From NCBI RefSeq assembly GCF_030295425.1, contig NZ_AP027081.1:2711001-2775000 (forward strand): DNA of 64,000 nucleotides, read 5' to 3'. Numbering within the stretch: the stretch's first letter is position 1; each line of letters opens with the position of its first letter. Shown here one piece after another: positions 19,001 to 27,941 of this stretch. This DNA is from Mesoterricola sediminis (lineage in GTDB: Bacteria > Acidobacteriota > Holophagae > Holophagales > Holophagaceae). The translations under genes and the position numbers were made by a program. Below the pieces are notes generated by a model, which saw only the letters and a program-made list of their open reading frames with translations, was not told the DNA's origin and searched no databases.

Positions 19001-19224
19001 GGGACTGGCAGCAGGCCCTGCGCATGGCCGACCAGTGCCTCTACGCCGCCAAGAACACCGGCCGGGCGCGCTGGGTGGGCGTGGACCTGGACGAGCTGGT
19101 GGACCCCCGGCCCCTCGAGGGCCTCAAGTCCTGGGACGTGGGCTGGGCCCTGGCGCACCACCTCGTGACCGTCGCCTCCTCCGACCCCGGCTTCACGTGG
19201 ACGGACGAGGCGCCAGGCGCCTAG
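16090..19224 (+). CDS. Propeller sensor (Reg_prop/Y_Y_Y) membrane diguanylate cyclase
   Basis: Up to 1044 residues. The start is uncertain: TTG 16090 or GTG 16120, neither with a good RBS. A signal-like helix (about 28-45) precedes a periplasmic beta-propeller of repeated FLWAGTDDGLFRYDG / RIWVGTSKGL / VLWLGTGGGM units (about 55-640), then a Y_Y_Y-type domain (about 645-750), a membrane helix (WFRALGALAAAGAVVLGF), a coiled coil and GGDEF. The cyclase has D-L-D-H-F-K-R-V-N-D and RWGGEEF, with an I-site RATD five residues before GGEEF, so it should make c-di-GMP under product inhibition. It senses an unknown periplasmic ligand. Its stop shares CTAG (19221-19224) with the convergent gene's stop. 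Confidence 0.88.
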   Translation: MNPHPSPCIFVANSSRISQRSPRGPAILKTVTSVLAGLILLAPLQGAAPPPRGVQAGVFGFRSYGIEDGLGNLSVFSMAQDADGFLWAGTDDGLFRYDGHTFRRWSVGLKSSTIWEIATAADAGLWVSTDSGLFELTGAVHLPVPGLPATRAAFAALGTAGAAFAGSGSTLYTRAAPGPMHPARTFPGPITTGWASRDLRTLLVLTEDRIWKLEDGLWVSRDLPRTFQGTTARVIEDRLHRIFLRNRQSLWRLDQWEGAWTDLTRQLPGNAFNAYRPVEDGLGRIWVGTSKGLVCFDGEEAWVLGEDKGLPGGWAGVTLVDREGSLWVGSEGVHRLKGRFLWTNFGTHQGLPSPTVWDIGRSLDGRIFACTDHGVAVLQGERWSVLPGTEGRTLMSGGGEGREALWFAGTALNEPWNAVIRYDLKQNRAERILATGVKSSDLILALAGDGSGGIYLGTLTTGVYHIHREGGAWKTEAKPFPGEGANERVNALRRDRAGRILAATAHGLYILDGGAWTRLGVKDGLLGENCGSLSRDPQGFMWVAFSDARGLNRVTRTEQGWRVVQAMTTPEALFKDSIVSMAFDASGVLWLGTGGGMKRWDGHNLETFGKGDGLLSQDPSANGIATDADGGLWHGFSNGISHFSPRAFKGQPEPPVTRITEVLGRRGPLPLGGKAPRLPYGENTLEFRFGALSFLNEARVVQEVRLVGLENEWRPLVNRGMDRFPALADGDYRFEVRSRMDDGPPGPVAVYPFRILPPWWGTWWFRALGALAAAGAVVLGFRRRTATLSRRNAALEAMVAARTEELEKVNRALEEATLVDPLTGLHNRRFLDMSLPTDARQAARTYREILDAGGLPEAGKEDVLLFLMDLDHFKRVNDTHGHLAGDQILQQLAQTLRSVTRATDSLVRWGGEEFLLVARRSKRASAPAIAQGLLDTVRNRIFTLPGGVDLTMTCSIGYAALPIHPRAPELGDWQQALRMADQCLYAAKNTGRARWVGVDLDELVDPRPLEGLKSWDVGWALAHHLVTVASSDPGFTWTDEAPGA

Positions 19225-20207
19225 AGGTTCTTGAGGGCGGACAGCTCCTGGGCGTCCAGGAAACGCCAGGCGCCGGGCTTGAGGAAAGGATCGTCCAGGG
19301 GCCCGAACTGGATGCGGCGGAGCTTGCTCACCGGATGGCCGACGGCGGCGAACATGCGGCGGATCTGCTGGTTCTTCCCCTCGGTCAGCGTGACCTTCAG
19401 CCAGGGGTTCTCCGCCTTGTCGACCACCTCGACCAGGCAGGGCTTGAGGCGCCGCCCATCCAGCCGGAATCCCTCCCGGAACTCGTCCAGGAGTTCGGGC
19501 TTGGGCATGCGGTGGACCTTCACGAGGTAGACCTTGGGCACGTGGAAGTCGGGGGCGCTGAGGCGCTGGGCCAGCTCGCCGTCGTTGGTGAGGAGGAGCA
19601 GGCCCTCCGAGTTGAAGTCCAGCCGGCCCACGGGATAGACCCGGGCCTCCACCCCGTGGACGAGGGCCATGACCGTGGGGCGGCCCTGGTCGTCCTTGAC
19701 GGTGGTGACGTAGCCCTTGGGCTTGTTCAGGAGGATGTAGACCGGCGCCTCCCGGGCGATGGGGGCGAGGTCGACCGTGATCTCGTCCCGGCGCGGATCG
19801 GCCCGGGTCCCCAGTTCGGTGACGGTCACCCCGTTCACCTGCACCCGGCCTTCGAGGATGATCTCCTCGCAGGCCCGGCGGGAGGCCACGCCGGCCGCAG
19901 CCAGGATCTTCTGCAGACGCTCACCGGCCTGGGCCGGTTTGCCGCCGGCGCGGGGGGCGGCCTTCCGGGGAGCCGCCTTGCCGGGCGCGGCGGCCTTGGG
20001 TCCGGTCGGCCGGCTTGCGGCGGGACGCCCCACCCCGGGCCGGGCCGCGTGGGGCTTGGCCGCGCCGGGCCGGGCCGCGCCAGGCCGGGCGGCGTGAGGC
20101 TTGGCCGCGCCAGGCCGGGCGGAAGGTCTTCCGGCGCCCGTCTTTCCCGCGGGTGCTTTCGTCCGGGCGGTCCCGGTCCTGGGGTCCTTCGGGCGCATGC
20201 CGGCCAT
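19221..20207 (-). CDS. rluB: RluB/RsuA-family rRNA pseudouridine synthase with basic Ala/Pro/Lys/Arg-rich N-terminal tail
   Basis: 328 residues. The first ~90 are a low-complexity basic tail built from repeated G-A-A-K-P-H-A-A-R-P units. Then come an S4 RNA-binding domain (ERLQKILAAAGVASRRACEE) and the pseudouridine synthase domain with the catalytic Asp in GRLDFNSEGLLLLTND and the C-terminal motif EGKNQQIRRM. RluB-type enzymes modify 23S rRNA (E. coli U2605) and RsuA-type 16S rRNA; the S4-plus-TTV-K-D layout favours RluB. The disordered tail may help RNA binding (inference). It is convergent with the GGDEF gene, overlapping by 4 bases. Confidence 0.88.
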   Translation of the reverse strand: MAGMRPKDPRTGTARTKAPAGKTGAGRPSARPGAAKPHAARPGAARPGAAKPHAARPGVGRPAASRPTGPKAAAPGKAAPRKAAPRAGGKPAQAGERLQKILAAAGVASRRACEEIILEGRVQVNGVTVTELGTRADPRRDEITVDLAPIAREAPVYILLNKPKGYVTTVKDDQGRPTVMALVHGVEARVYPVGRLDFNSEGLLLLTNDGELAQRLSAPDFHVPKVYLVKVHRMPKPELLDEFREGFRLDGRRLKPCLVEVVDKAENPWLKVTLTEGKNQQIRRMFAAVGHPVSKLRRIQFGPLDDPFLKPGAWRFLDAQELSALKNL

Positions 20208-20362
20208 GGGTCCTCCTCCAGCGTCTCCCGACGCGAATCGACCATGATCTCACAGCGGGAGCCTCCGCGCCAGCGGAAACAGGGGGCTCCAAACCCTTGC
20301 GCAGATGCGTTTTGACGATCGTCCACTCTGGAAATAACGCGGGCATTTTGCCGGGCTCAGGG

Positions 20363-20368
20363 TAGACT
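20363..20368 (+). promoter_or_regulatory. -10-like TAGACT upstream of ppdK
   Basis: TAGACT (20363-20368) lies 36 bases before the ppdK ATG, with a GGAGGAG RBS in between. A TTGACG at 20312-20317 is too far away to be its -35. The 197-base gap 20208-20404 otherwise holds nothing recognised. Confidence 0.35.
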
Positions 20369-20404
20369 GGTTTCGTTTGGTCTTTTTCAGGAGGAGGAGT
20401 CTCT

Positions 20405-23155
<2,751 letters not shown>

Positions 23156-23186
23156 CCGCCTGACTGCTTGTCAGCCTGAATGAACT

Positions 23187-23208
23187 GGGGCGCCTTCGGG
23201 CGCCCCAT
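23187..23208 (+). terminator. Rho-independent terminator of ppdK
   Basis: Stem GGGGCGCC, loop TTCG, stem GGCGCCCC (23187-23206), followed by ATTT. It lies 32 bases after the ppdK stop. Confidence 0.75.
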
Positions 23209-23358
23209 TTCCATGGTTGGGGCTTCCCTCCTGGCGCCCGGCCTGTCAGGATGGATCCAGAGGACTCCCGATCGGTTCGGGGGTTCCCCTGCTGAGCCGG
23301 CCCTTGTCTCGACTTGCACCCAGCCCTTTTTTTCCATCGAGACAATTTGGAGTAGTTC

Positions 23359-23562
23359 ATGGCTCAGGGAACCGTCAAGTGGTTCAATCCCGAAAAGGGT
23401 TTCGGCTTCATCACCCCCGATGAGGGCGGCGCCGATCTCTTCGTTCATCACACCGCCATCCAGGCGACCGGCTTCAAGACCCTCGACGAGGGCCAGCGTG
23501 TCAGCTTCGACACCGGCCGCGGCCAGAAGGGTCCCCAGGCGACCAACGTCGTCAAGCTCTAG
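23359..23562 (+). CDS. Cold-shock domain protein (CspA family)
   Basis: 67 residues, the standard length of one cold-shock domain. RNP1 is K-G-F-G-F-I and RNP2 is D-L-F-V-H-H; the N-terminus [15 protein letters not shown] is canonical. It binds single-stranded RNA/DNA and acts as an RNA chaperone. GGAG sits eight bases before the ATG. The 150-base leader after the ppdK terminator, ending in CCC-TTTTTTTCC (about 23325), could hold a promoter and a regulatory 5' leader such as csp genes often have, but no specific structure was identified. A strong terminator follows. Confidence 0.95.
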   Translation: MAQGTVKWFNPEKGFGFITPDEGGADLFVHHTAIQATGFKTLDEGQRVSFDTGRGQKGPQATNVVKL

Positions 23563-23581
23563 GTCGACCAGCAGCATGTCC

Positions 23582-23610
23582 AGGCCCGCCCCTTCGTGGG
23601 CGGGCCTTTT
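23582..23610 (+). terminator. Rho-independent terminator of the cold-shock gene
   Basis: Perfect 10-bp stem AGGCCCGCCC / GGGCGGGCCT with a 6-base loop (CTTCGT), ending in TTTT. It lies 19 bases after the stop codon. Confidence 0.9.
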
Positions 23611-23625
23611 GATAGGGGGTTGGCG

Positions 23626-23790
23626 ATGGCCCGGCCGAACTACCAACGCGAGAAGCGCCTCAAGGATCTCGCCCGCCAGCAAAAGCAGGAAGACAAGCGT
23701 GCCCGCCGGCACCAGAAGGACGGCCAGACGGAACCCGAGCCCACCGCCCCCGCCCCCGTGGAGGAGACGGATCCGGCGCCGGAGGCCTGA
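23626..23790 (+). CDS. Small basic/acidic conserved-type protein, unknown function
   Basis: 54 residues from ATG 23626 (AGGGGGTT upstream; MARPNYQREKRLKDLARQ). The N-terminal half is Lys/Arg/Gln-rich and likely helical (about 6-36); the C-terminal half is Pro/Glu/Thr-rich and disordered. Small proteins starting MARPNYQ-x-K+-KE-AR+ are widespread in Proteobacteria and sit next to cold-shock genes; their function is not known to me. It begins 16 bases after the csp terminator, so it may be reached by read-through or have its own promoter. Confidence 0.6.
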   Translation: MARPNYQREKRLKDLARQQKQEDKRARRHQKDGQTEPEPTAPAPVEETDPAPEA

Positions 23791-23910
23791 GGCCCGCGCC
23801 GGACGGACCCAACGGCCCGCAAGCGCCGGCCGGCCGGAAAGCCCGGACCCGACCGTCCCGTTCAGGACCGGGTGGATGCCCAGGGAACCCGGCGAGTGCG
23901 TGGCGGTGGC

Positions 23911-23985
23911 TCAGGTGCAGGCGAACGTGCCCACCAGGATCAGCAGTACGGCGCAGGCCAGGGCGATCCAGTAGCGAAAAGGCAT
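23911..23985 (-). CDS. Possible 24-residue single-helix membrane peptide
   Basis: The 317-base stretch 23791-24107 holds no long gene. On the minus strand ATG 23985 opens a 24-codon frame reading MPFRYWIALACA, then VLLILVGTFACT, almost entirely one hydrophobic helix with two Cys. GGGGAGCC lies eight to ten bases upstream, and the AT-rich stretch 24026-24050 upstream looks like a promoter. There are no homologues that I recognise; such micro-proteins are easily missed. It could also be a chance frame. Confidence 0.4.
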   Translation of the reverse strand: MPFRYWIALACAVLLILVGTFACT

Positions 23986-24023
23986 GGTGGGGGCTCCCCT
24001 CAGGCCGGACCCGTCCAGGTCGG

Positions 24024-24050
24024 ATAAATATTTAATACCTATGCCCCCCA
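24024..24050 (-). promoter_or_regulatory. AT-rich promoter-like block upstream of the small membrane peptide
   Basis: On the minus strand it reads ATAGGTATTAAATATTTATC, the most AT-rich block for several kb, with TATTAA and TATTTAT as possible -10 elements about 40-60 bases before ATG 23985. Confidence 0.35.
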
Positions 24051-24094
24051 GGGCGGCCAGGTTCCCGGACCGCCGGATCCCGGGGCTTCCGGCG

Positions 24095-24100
24095 TACCAT
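24095..24100 (+). promoter_or_regulatory. -10-like TACCAT, 7 bases before the nucleosidase start (leaderless promoter candidate)
   Basis: TACCAT, then GGGTTCC, then ATG 24108. The in-frame ATG at 24099 would lie inside the -10, which favours 24108 as the start. Confidence 0.35.
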
Positions 24101-24107
24101 GGGTTCC

Positions 24108-24707
24108 ATGGCCCCGATCCCGTCCCTGCTCCTCGCCGCCTTCCCCCCCGAACTGGCCGGGTTTACCGGGCGACCAGCCACGGGCTGGATAGCCGCCTGT
24201 ACGGGGATCGGCGCCCTGCCCGCCGCACTCGAGACGGCCCGCCTCCTCCAGGCTCTGGCGCCCGAGCGGGTGCTCTTCGTGGGCACCTGCGGCGCCTACG
24301 GGGAGGACCTGGCCCTGGGCCAGGCCGTGTGGGCGCAGGAGGCCGTGGCCACCTCGGTGGAGGAAGCCGAAGGGAGGGCCTACCGGCCTGATCTGGAGCG
24401 CAGCCGCTGGGCCGCCACCTGGCACCCGCCCCTGCCCTTCCCCGCCCAGACGGTCGCCGTCCCCCCGGCCATCACCCGCACCGAGGCCGGCGCCGGGGCC
24501 CTGGCCCGGCTCGCGGGCGTGGAGCACCTGGAACTGACGGGCGTGTATGCGGCCTGCGAGGCGGCCGGCATTCCCTGCGGCGCCGTCCTCGCGGTGGCCA
24601 ACCGGGTGGGCCCCGCCGCCCACGCCGAGTGGCGGGCCCACCACGCCGAGGCGAGCCGGTCCCTCCTGGCGGCCCTGGCGCGCCTGGGGCTCTTCGGACC
24701 GGCCTAG
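24108..24707 (+). CDS. Nucleoside phosphorylase-superfamily enzyme, possibly futalosine hydrolase
   Basis: 199 residues from ATG 24108 (an ATG at 24099 is in frame). The PNP/MTAN fold is seen in ACTGIGALPAALETARLL, VLFVGTCGAYGEDLALG and the substrate-site region HLELTGVYAACEAAGIPCGAV followed by VANRVG. The C-terminal AEWRAHHAEASRSLL pattern resembles MqnB futalosine hydrolase of the alternative menaquinone pathway, but the usual E-x-E/N-M-E motif is E-L-T-G, and no other mqn gene is present. It could instead be an MTA/SAH nucleosidase relative or a purine phosphorylase. Confidence 0.62.
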   Translation: MAPIPSLLLAAFPPELAGFTGRPATGWIAACTGIGALPAALETARLLQALAPERVLFVGTCGAYGEDLALGQAVWAQEAVATSVEEAEGRAYRPDLERSRWAATWHPPLPFPAQTVAVPPAITRTEAGAGALARLAGVEHLELTGVYAACEAAGIPCGAVLAVANRVGPAAHAEWRAHHAEASRSLLAALARLGLFGPA

Positions 24708-24764
24708 ACAGGCTCCGCAACGTTGCCTGAATCATCCGAGGGGAGCGGCCGCTGCACGTCCATC

Positions 24765-24827
24765 GGGGGCATCGCCCCCTAGGGCGTCGGGAAGGCAGTG
24801 CCTTCCCGACGGTCGCCCCCTGGGGGC
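24765..24827. repeat. Cluster of three hairpins at the 3' end of comEC
   Basis: GGGGGC-ATC-GCCCCC (24765-24779) runs into the comEC stop. CGTCGGGAAGGC-AGT-GCCTTCCCGACG (24785-24811, a perfect 12-bp stem) lies inside the last comEC codons. GCCCCC-T-GGGGGC (24815-24827) follows further in. No T-run follows, so they are more like palindromic repeats or a two-way terminator between convergent genes than a classic terminator. Confidence 0.6.
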
Positions 24828-27154
24828 CCCAGGCCGCTCGCAGCCGCGTCGGGGCGCGCGGCCCACCCCGTCAACCGGCCTTCCCAGCCGCGGCCGGTGG
24901 AGACCAGCCACCCCCCCGGCACCGCCTCGGCCCGGACGCCCAGGCTGTCGCCGGTGACGAACACCTGGGCGCCGGCCAGGGTGTCCAGCGTGGCGGCATG
25001 GGGATGGCCGAAGCGGTTGCCCCGCCCGGCGGTGACCAGGACGACGGGGGCCCCCAGGGCCTCGGCCCAGGCGCGGCCGGTGGCGCTGCGGCTGCCGTGG
25101 TGGCCGGCCTTGAGGAGCCGGTGGGGCGGGCCGGGCCCGGGGTCCCCCAGGTCCAGGAGGTCCGCTTCCTGGAGGGCCAGGGCGTCCCCCATGAGCCAGG
25201 TCTCGTGCGCCCCCCAGCGGATCCGCAGGACCAGGGAGTTCATGTTCACGTCCGGCAGGCGGAGGGGGCCCGGCGGCCAACGCACCGAAAAGGCCGCGGC
25301 CCCCCGGGTCCAGGCCGCCCCCCGGGCCAGGCTCCGGGGGTCCGTTCCGGGGGGCTGGAAGGGGGCCCAGGGCGGCGCCGCCATGGCGGGCCGGGCGACG
25401 CTGGCCAGGGGCCACAGGCGGGCGAGGGTCATCCACCCGCCCGCGTGGTCCAGGTGGGGGTGGGTCAGGACCAGATGGACGGGTTCCCGGACCCCCCGCC
25501 GGCTCAGCACCCGGACAATCCGGCGCGCGGCCCAGGGATCCGGTCCCGCATCCACCAGGGTGGCCTCGCCGCCGGGGGCCCGCACGAGGATCGCATCCCC
25601 CTGCCCCACATCGATGGCCTCGAGGCTGAAGGTGGCCGGCGGCGCGCCGGTCCCGCCCCGGGCGAGGAGCAGGAGGGACCCCAGGACCAGGGCCGCCGCC
25701 AGGGCGCGGGTGCGGCGGAAGGCGCTGGCCGCCTGACCCAACAGCAACCAGCCGGCTCCCAGGGCCAGCCAGGGCGGCAACCACCCGGTGGCCAGGGGGG
25801 TGATGCGGGCGAAGGCTGGCACCAGGGTCCCGCCCAGCCAGCCCAGGACGGCCCCCAGGGCCTCCACGAGGCCCGGCGCGGGCGCCAGGGTGAGGAGGAG
25901 GCAGGCCGGGACCAGGCACGAGACCAGGGGCAGCACCAGGAGGTTGGCGAGGGGCCCCCCCAGGGGGGCGCCCCCGTGCAGGACGGCGAGCAGCGGCAGG
26001 GTGGAAAGCCAGGGGGCGAGAAGGGCTGCCGCCGGGTCCGCCCAGCGGCCCGCGAGGGGCCCCAGGAGTCCCGCGACGGGCTCCCGGGCCCACAGCAGGC
26101 CCGCCAGCGCCCCCCAGGACAGGAGGAAGCCCGGATCGCAGCCCGAGGCGGGGCGGATCAGGATCCAGGCCGCCAGGGCCCCGTGGAGGGCCAGGACGGG
26201 GGGCGCCTTCCAGCCCGTCGCCCGGCCCGCGGCCCAGGCGAAGCCCATGAGCAGCCCCCGCCACACCGGGGCGCTGAAGCCCGTGGCGAGGGCGTAGGCC
26301 AGCCCGGCGCCGGCGGCGGCCCAGGCGCCCCCGGGACCCCGGAGGCGCCGCCAGAGCGCCTCCGCGGCGCCCATCACGAGGGTCAGGTGGAGGCCGGACA
26401 CCACGAGCACGTGCACCGTGCCGCTCTCGGCGAAGGGGGTGAAGGCCTCCGGCGAGGCCGGCGGGATGGCCAGGGCCATGGCCCCCCACAGGTCGCGGCC
26501 GGGCCCCCGCAGGGGCAGGGCCTCGAACCGGGACCGGACCCAGGCCCGGAGCCGCAGGAGGGGCCCGGGCCGGGGCGGGCCCAGGGGCGCCAGGCAGGCC
26601 CCCGAGGCCAGCCGGACGAACCGGGCCGGGCCGGCGTCCCGGGCCCGCCAGAGGGGCCGCTCAGCGAGGAAGGCCGGCGCGGGCGCCACCCGCTCCAGGG
26701 CGCCCCGGAAGACGACGGGGGTGCCCGGCCCCGGGGGCGGCGCGCTCCGGGCCGGCACCGAGACCCCCACCCGGAGGCCTTCGAGGGGCCCGGTCCCGGC
26801 CACTTCCGCCCGCAGGGACCGGCCCCGGAGGGTCCAGGGGGTGGCGACGCGCCCCCGGACCTCCTGGAAGCCTTCGGGCAGGGCGGCCTCCCGCCGCGCC
26901 TCCCCGGCGAGGGCGCCCAGGACGCCCCAGGCCAGGGCCGCCGCCAGCGCCACCCCGTTCCCGCGCCGCCGCAGGGCGAAGGGGGCCGTGGCCAGGACCG
27001 CCGCCCAGCCGAGGACCTGGAGGCCGGGGACGACCTCCCCGCTCCAGGCCTCCGGAAGGAGCCACGGCACCGAACAGGCCGCCGCAAGCGCCCAGGCCGG
27101 CCCCCAGAGGCCCGCGCCGCTCCACCGGCGCCAGAGGGATTCCCGGTCCAGCAT
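24779..27154 (-). CDS. comEC: ComEC/Rec2 DNA-uptake channel protein
   Basis: 791 residues from ATG 27154 (MLDRESLWRRW; 12 upstream in-frame codons rejected). N-terminal helices with a DUF4131 region (about 1-170), the Competence domain with VLVVSGLHLTLV and many membrane helices (about 220-500), then a C-terminal MBL domain with DVGQGDAILV, LTHPHLDHAGG and LKAGHHGSRSAT (about 520-740), which may degrade the non-transported strand. It forms the inner-membrane channel for transforming DNA. No other competence gene is nearby. The last ~15 codons fall in a cluster of palindromes. TAGACT lies 8 bases before the start (leaderless candidate). Confidence 0.92.
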   Translation of the reverse strand: MLDRESLWRRWSGAGLWGPAWALAAACSVPWLLPEAWSGEVVPGLQVLGWAAVLATAPFALRRRGNGVALAAALAWGVLGALAGEARREAALPEGFQEVRGRVATPWTLRGRSLRAEVAGTGPLEGLRVGVSVPARSAPPPGPGTPVVFRGALERVAPAPAFLAERPLWRARDAGPARFVRLASGACLAPLGPPRPGPLLRLRAWVRSRFEALPLRGPGRDLWGAMALAIPPASPEAFTPFAESGTVHVLVVSGLHLTLVMGAAEALWRRLRGPGGAWAAAGAGLAYALATGFSAPVWRGLLMGFAWAAGRATGWKAPPVLALHGALAAWILIRPASGCDPGFLLSWGALAGLLWAREPVAGLLGPLAGRWADPAAALLAPWLSTLPLLAVLHGGAPLGGPLANLLVLPLVSCLVPACLLLTLAPAPGLVEALGAVLGWLGGTLVPAFARITPLATGWLPPWLALGAGWLLLGQAASAFRRTRALAAALVLGSLLLLARGGTGAPPATFSLEAIDVGQGDAILVRAPGGEATLVDAGPDPWAARRIVRVLSRRGVREPVHLVLTHPHLDHAGGWMTLARLWPLASVARPAMAAPPWAPFQPPGTDPRSLARGAAWTRGAAAFSVRWPPGPLRLPDVNMNSLVLRIRWGAHETWLMGDALALQEADLLDLGDPGPGPPHRLLKAGHHGSRSATGRAWAEALGAPVVLVTAGRGNRFGHPHAATLDTLAGAQVFVTGDSLGVRAEAVPGGWLVSTGRGWEGRLTGWAARPDAAASGLGPPGGDRREGTAFPTP

Positions 27155-27162
27155 GGTGTCCG

Positions 27163-27168
27163 AGTCTA
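27163..27168 (-). promoter_or_regulatory. -10-like TAGACT, 8 bases before comEC (leaderless promoter candidate)
   Basis: On the minus strand TAGACT, then CGGACACC, then ATG 27154, with no Shine-Dalgarno sequence. Confidence 0.45.
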
Positions 27169-27191
27169 GGCCCGGGAGGATCCATGGCAAG

Positions 27192-27902
27192 ATGGAGGTT
27201 CATGCCGGAAAACAACCGATGATGCCACGTCCCTTGCGCCCCGCGATCCTGTTCGCCGCCGGCTGTTCGCTGGCCGCCTGGAGCCCCACCTTCCATGAGG
27301 CCCAGACGACCAAGGCCGCCCGCCTCCTGCCCGCGGGCATGGCCCGCTTCCTGGAGGACCACCGGCGCGACCTCCTCGCCGGGGCCCGGGGCCAGCACAA
27401 CGACCAGGTCCCCACCGTGGAGGACGTGGAGGAGCAGTTCCGCCGCGTCGTGGCCCTCTCGGAGGAGCGGAAGCGGCCCGAGCGCATCGCGCGGGAGCTG
27501 GGGGTCCTGGCCCACCAGGTCCAGCTCCTCACGGATCCTTCGGCCGTCAAGGGCGTCACGCCCCTCCGGGAATCCTTCCAGGCCTACGGCGAGGAGAAGC
27601 TGGCCCGGCTCGTGCTGAGCCGGGAGCCCTTCTGGGCCGTGGCGGCGCCCCTGGACCCCCGGCCCAAGCTGCTGGAATGGGCCCGCACCAAGTTCGAGCG
27701 GCACGAGGCCCTCCAGGCCTGGTTCGACGAGGGCACCGGCCGGAGGAAGGGCGGCTGGGACGAACTGTCCGTCCCCTTCGCCCAGCTCCAGCTGGCGTAT
27801 TCCAACGGCATCCACGCCACCGCCAACCTGTGGATCCAGCTCTGGCGGGCGGTCGGCGACCTCTGGGTGCCCCAGGCCGACGAAATCCACCCCGGCCGAT
27901 AG
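27192..27902 (+). CDS. Exported helical protein, distant zinc-phospholipase C / S1-P1 nuclease-like
   Basis: 236 residues from ATG 27192; ATGs at 27219 and 27222 are alternatives and there is no decisive RBS. A signal peptide (L-R-P-A-I-L-F-A-A-G-C-S-L-A-A-W) leaves a mature start near W-S-P-T-F-H. The body is all-helical. The sequence from the Trp, with L-L-P-A-G-M-A-R-F-L-E-D-H-R and later L-G-V-L-A-H-Q-V-Q-L-L-T-D-P, resembles bacterial zinc-dependent phospholipase C-like proteins. Several usual His/Asp metal ligands are not evident. Function is unproven. A 6-codon frame (ATG 27202) overlaps the ATG at 27219 and may be chance. Confidence 0.5.
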   Translation: MEVHAGKQPMMPRPLRPAILFAAGCSLAAWSPTFHEAQTTKAARLLPAGMARFLEDHRRDLLAGARGQHNDQVPTVEDVEEQFRRVVALSEERKRPERIARELGVLAHQVQLLTDPSAVKGVTPLRESFQAYGEEKLARLVLSREPFWAVAAPLDPRPKLLEWARTKFERHEALQAWFDEGTGRRKGGWDELSVPFAQLQLAYSNGIHATANLWIQLWRAVGDLWVPQADEIHPGR

Positions 27903-27941
27903 CCGTTTCTTGCTATCGTTCATTATCAACCTGGAGTGGAA

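Noticed and set aside
20312-20340. TTGACG-N17-TAACGC as the ppdK promoter
   Set aside because: The -10 matches TATAAT at only two positions; TAGACT at 20363 fits the local pattern better.
27202-27222. Six-codon upstream frame overlapping the ATG at 27219
   Set aside because: Looks like a leader peptide with coupling, but such a short frame is easily chance and the true start of the downstream gene is unclear.
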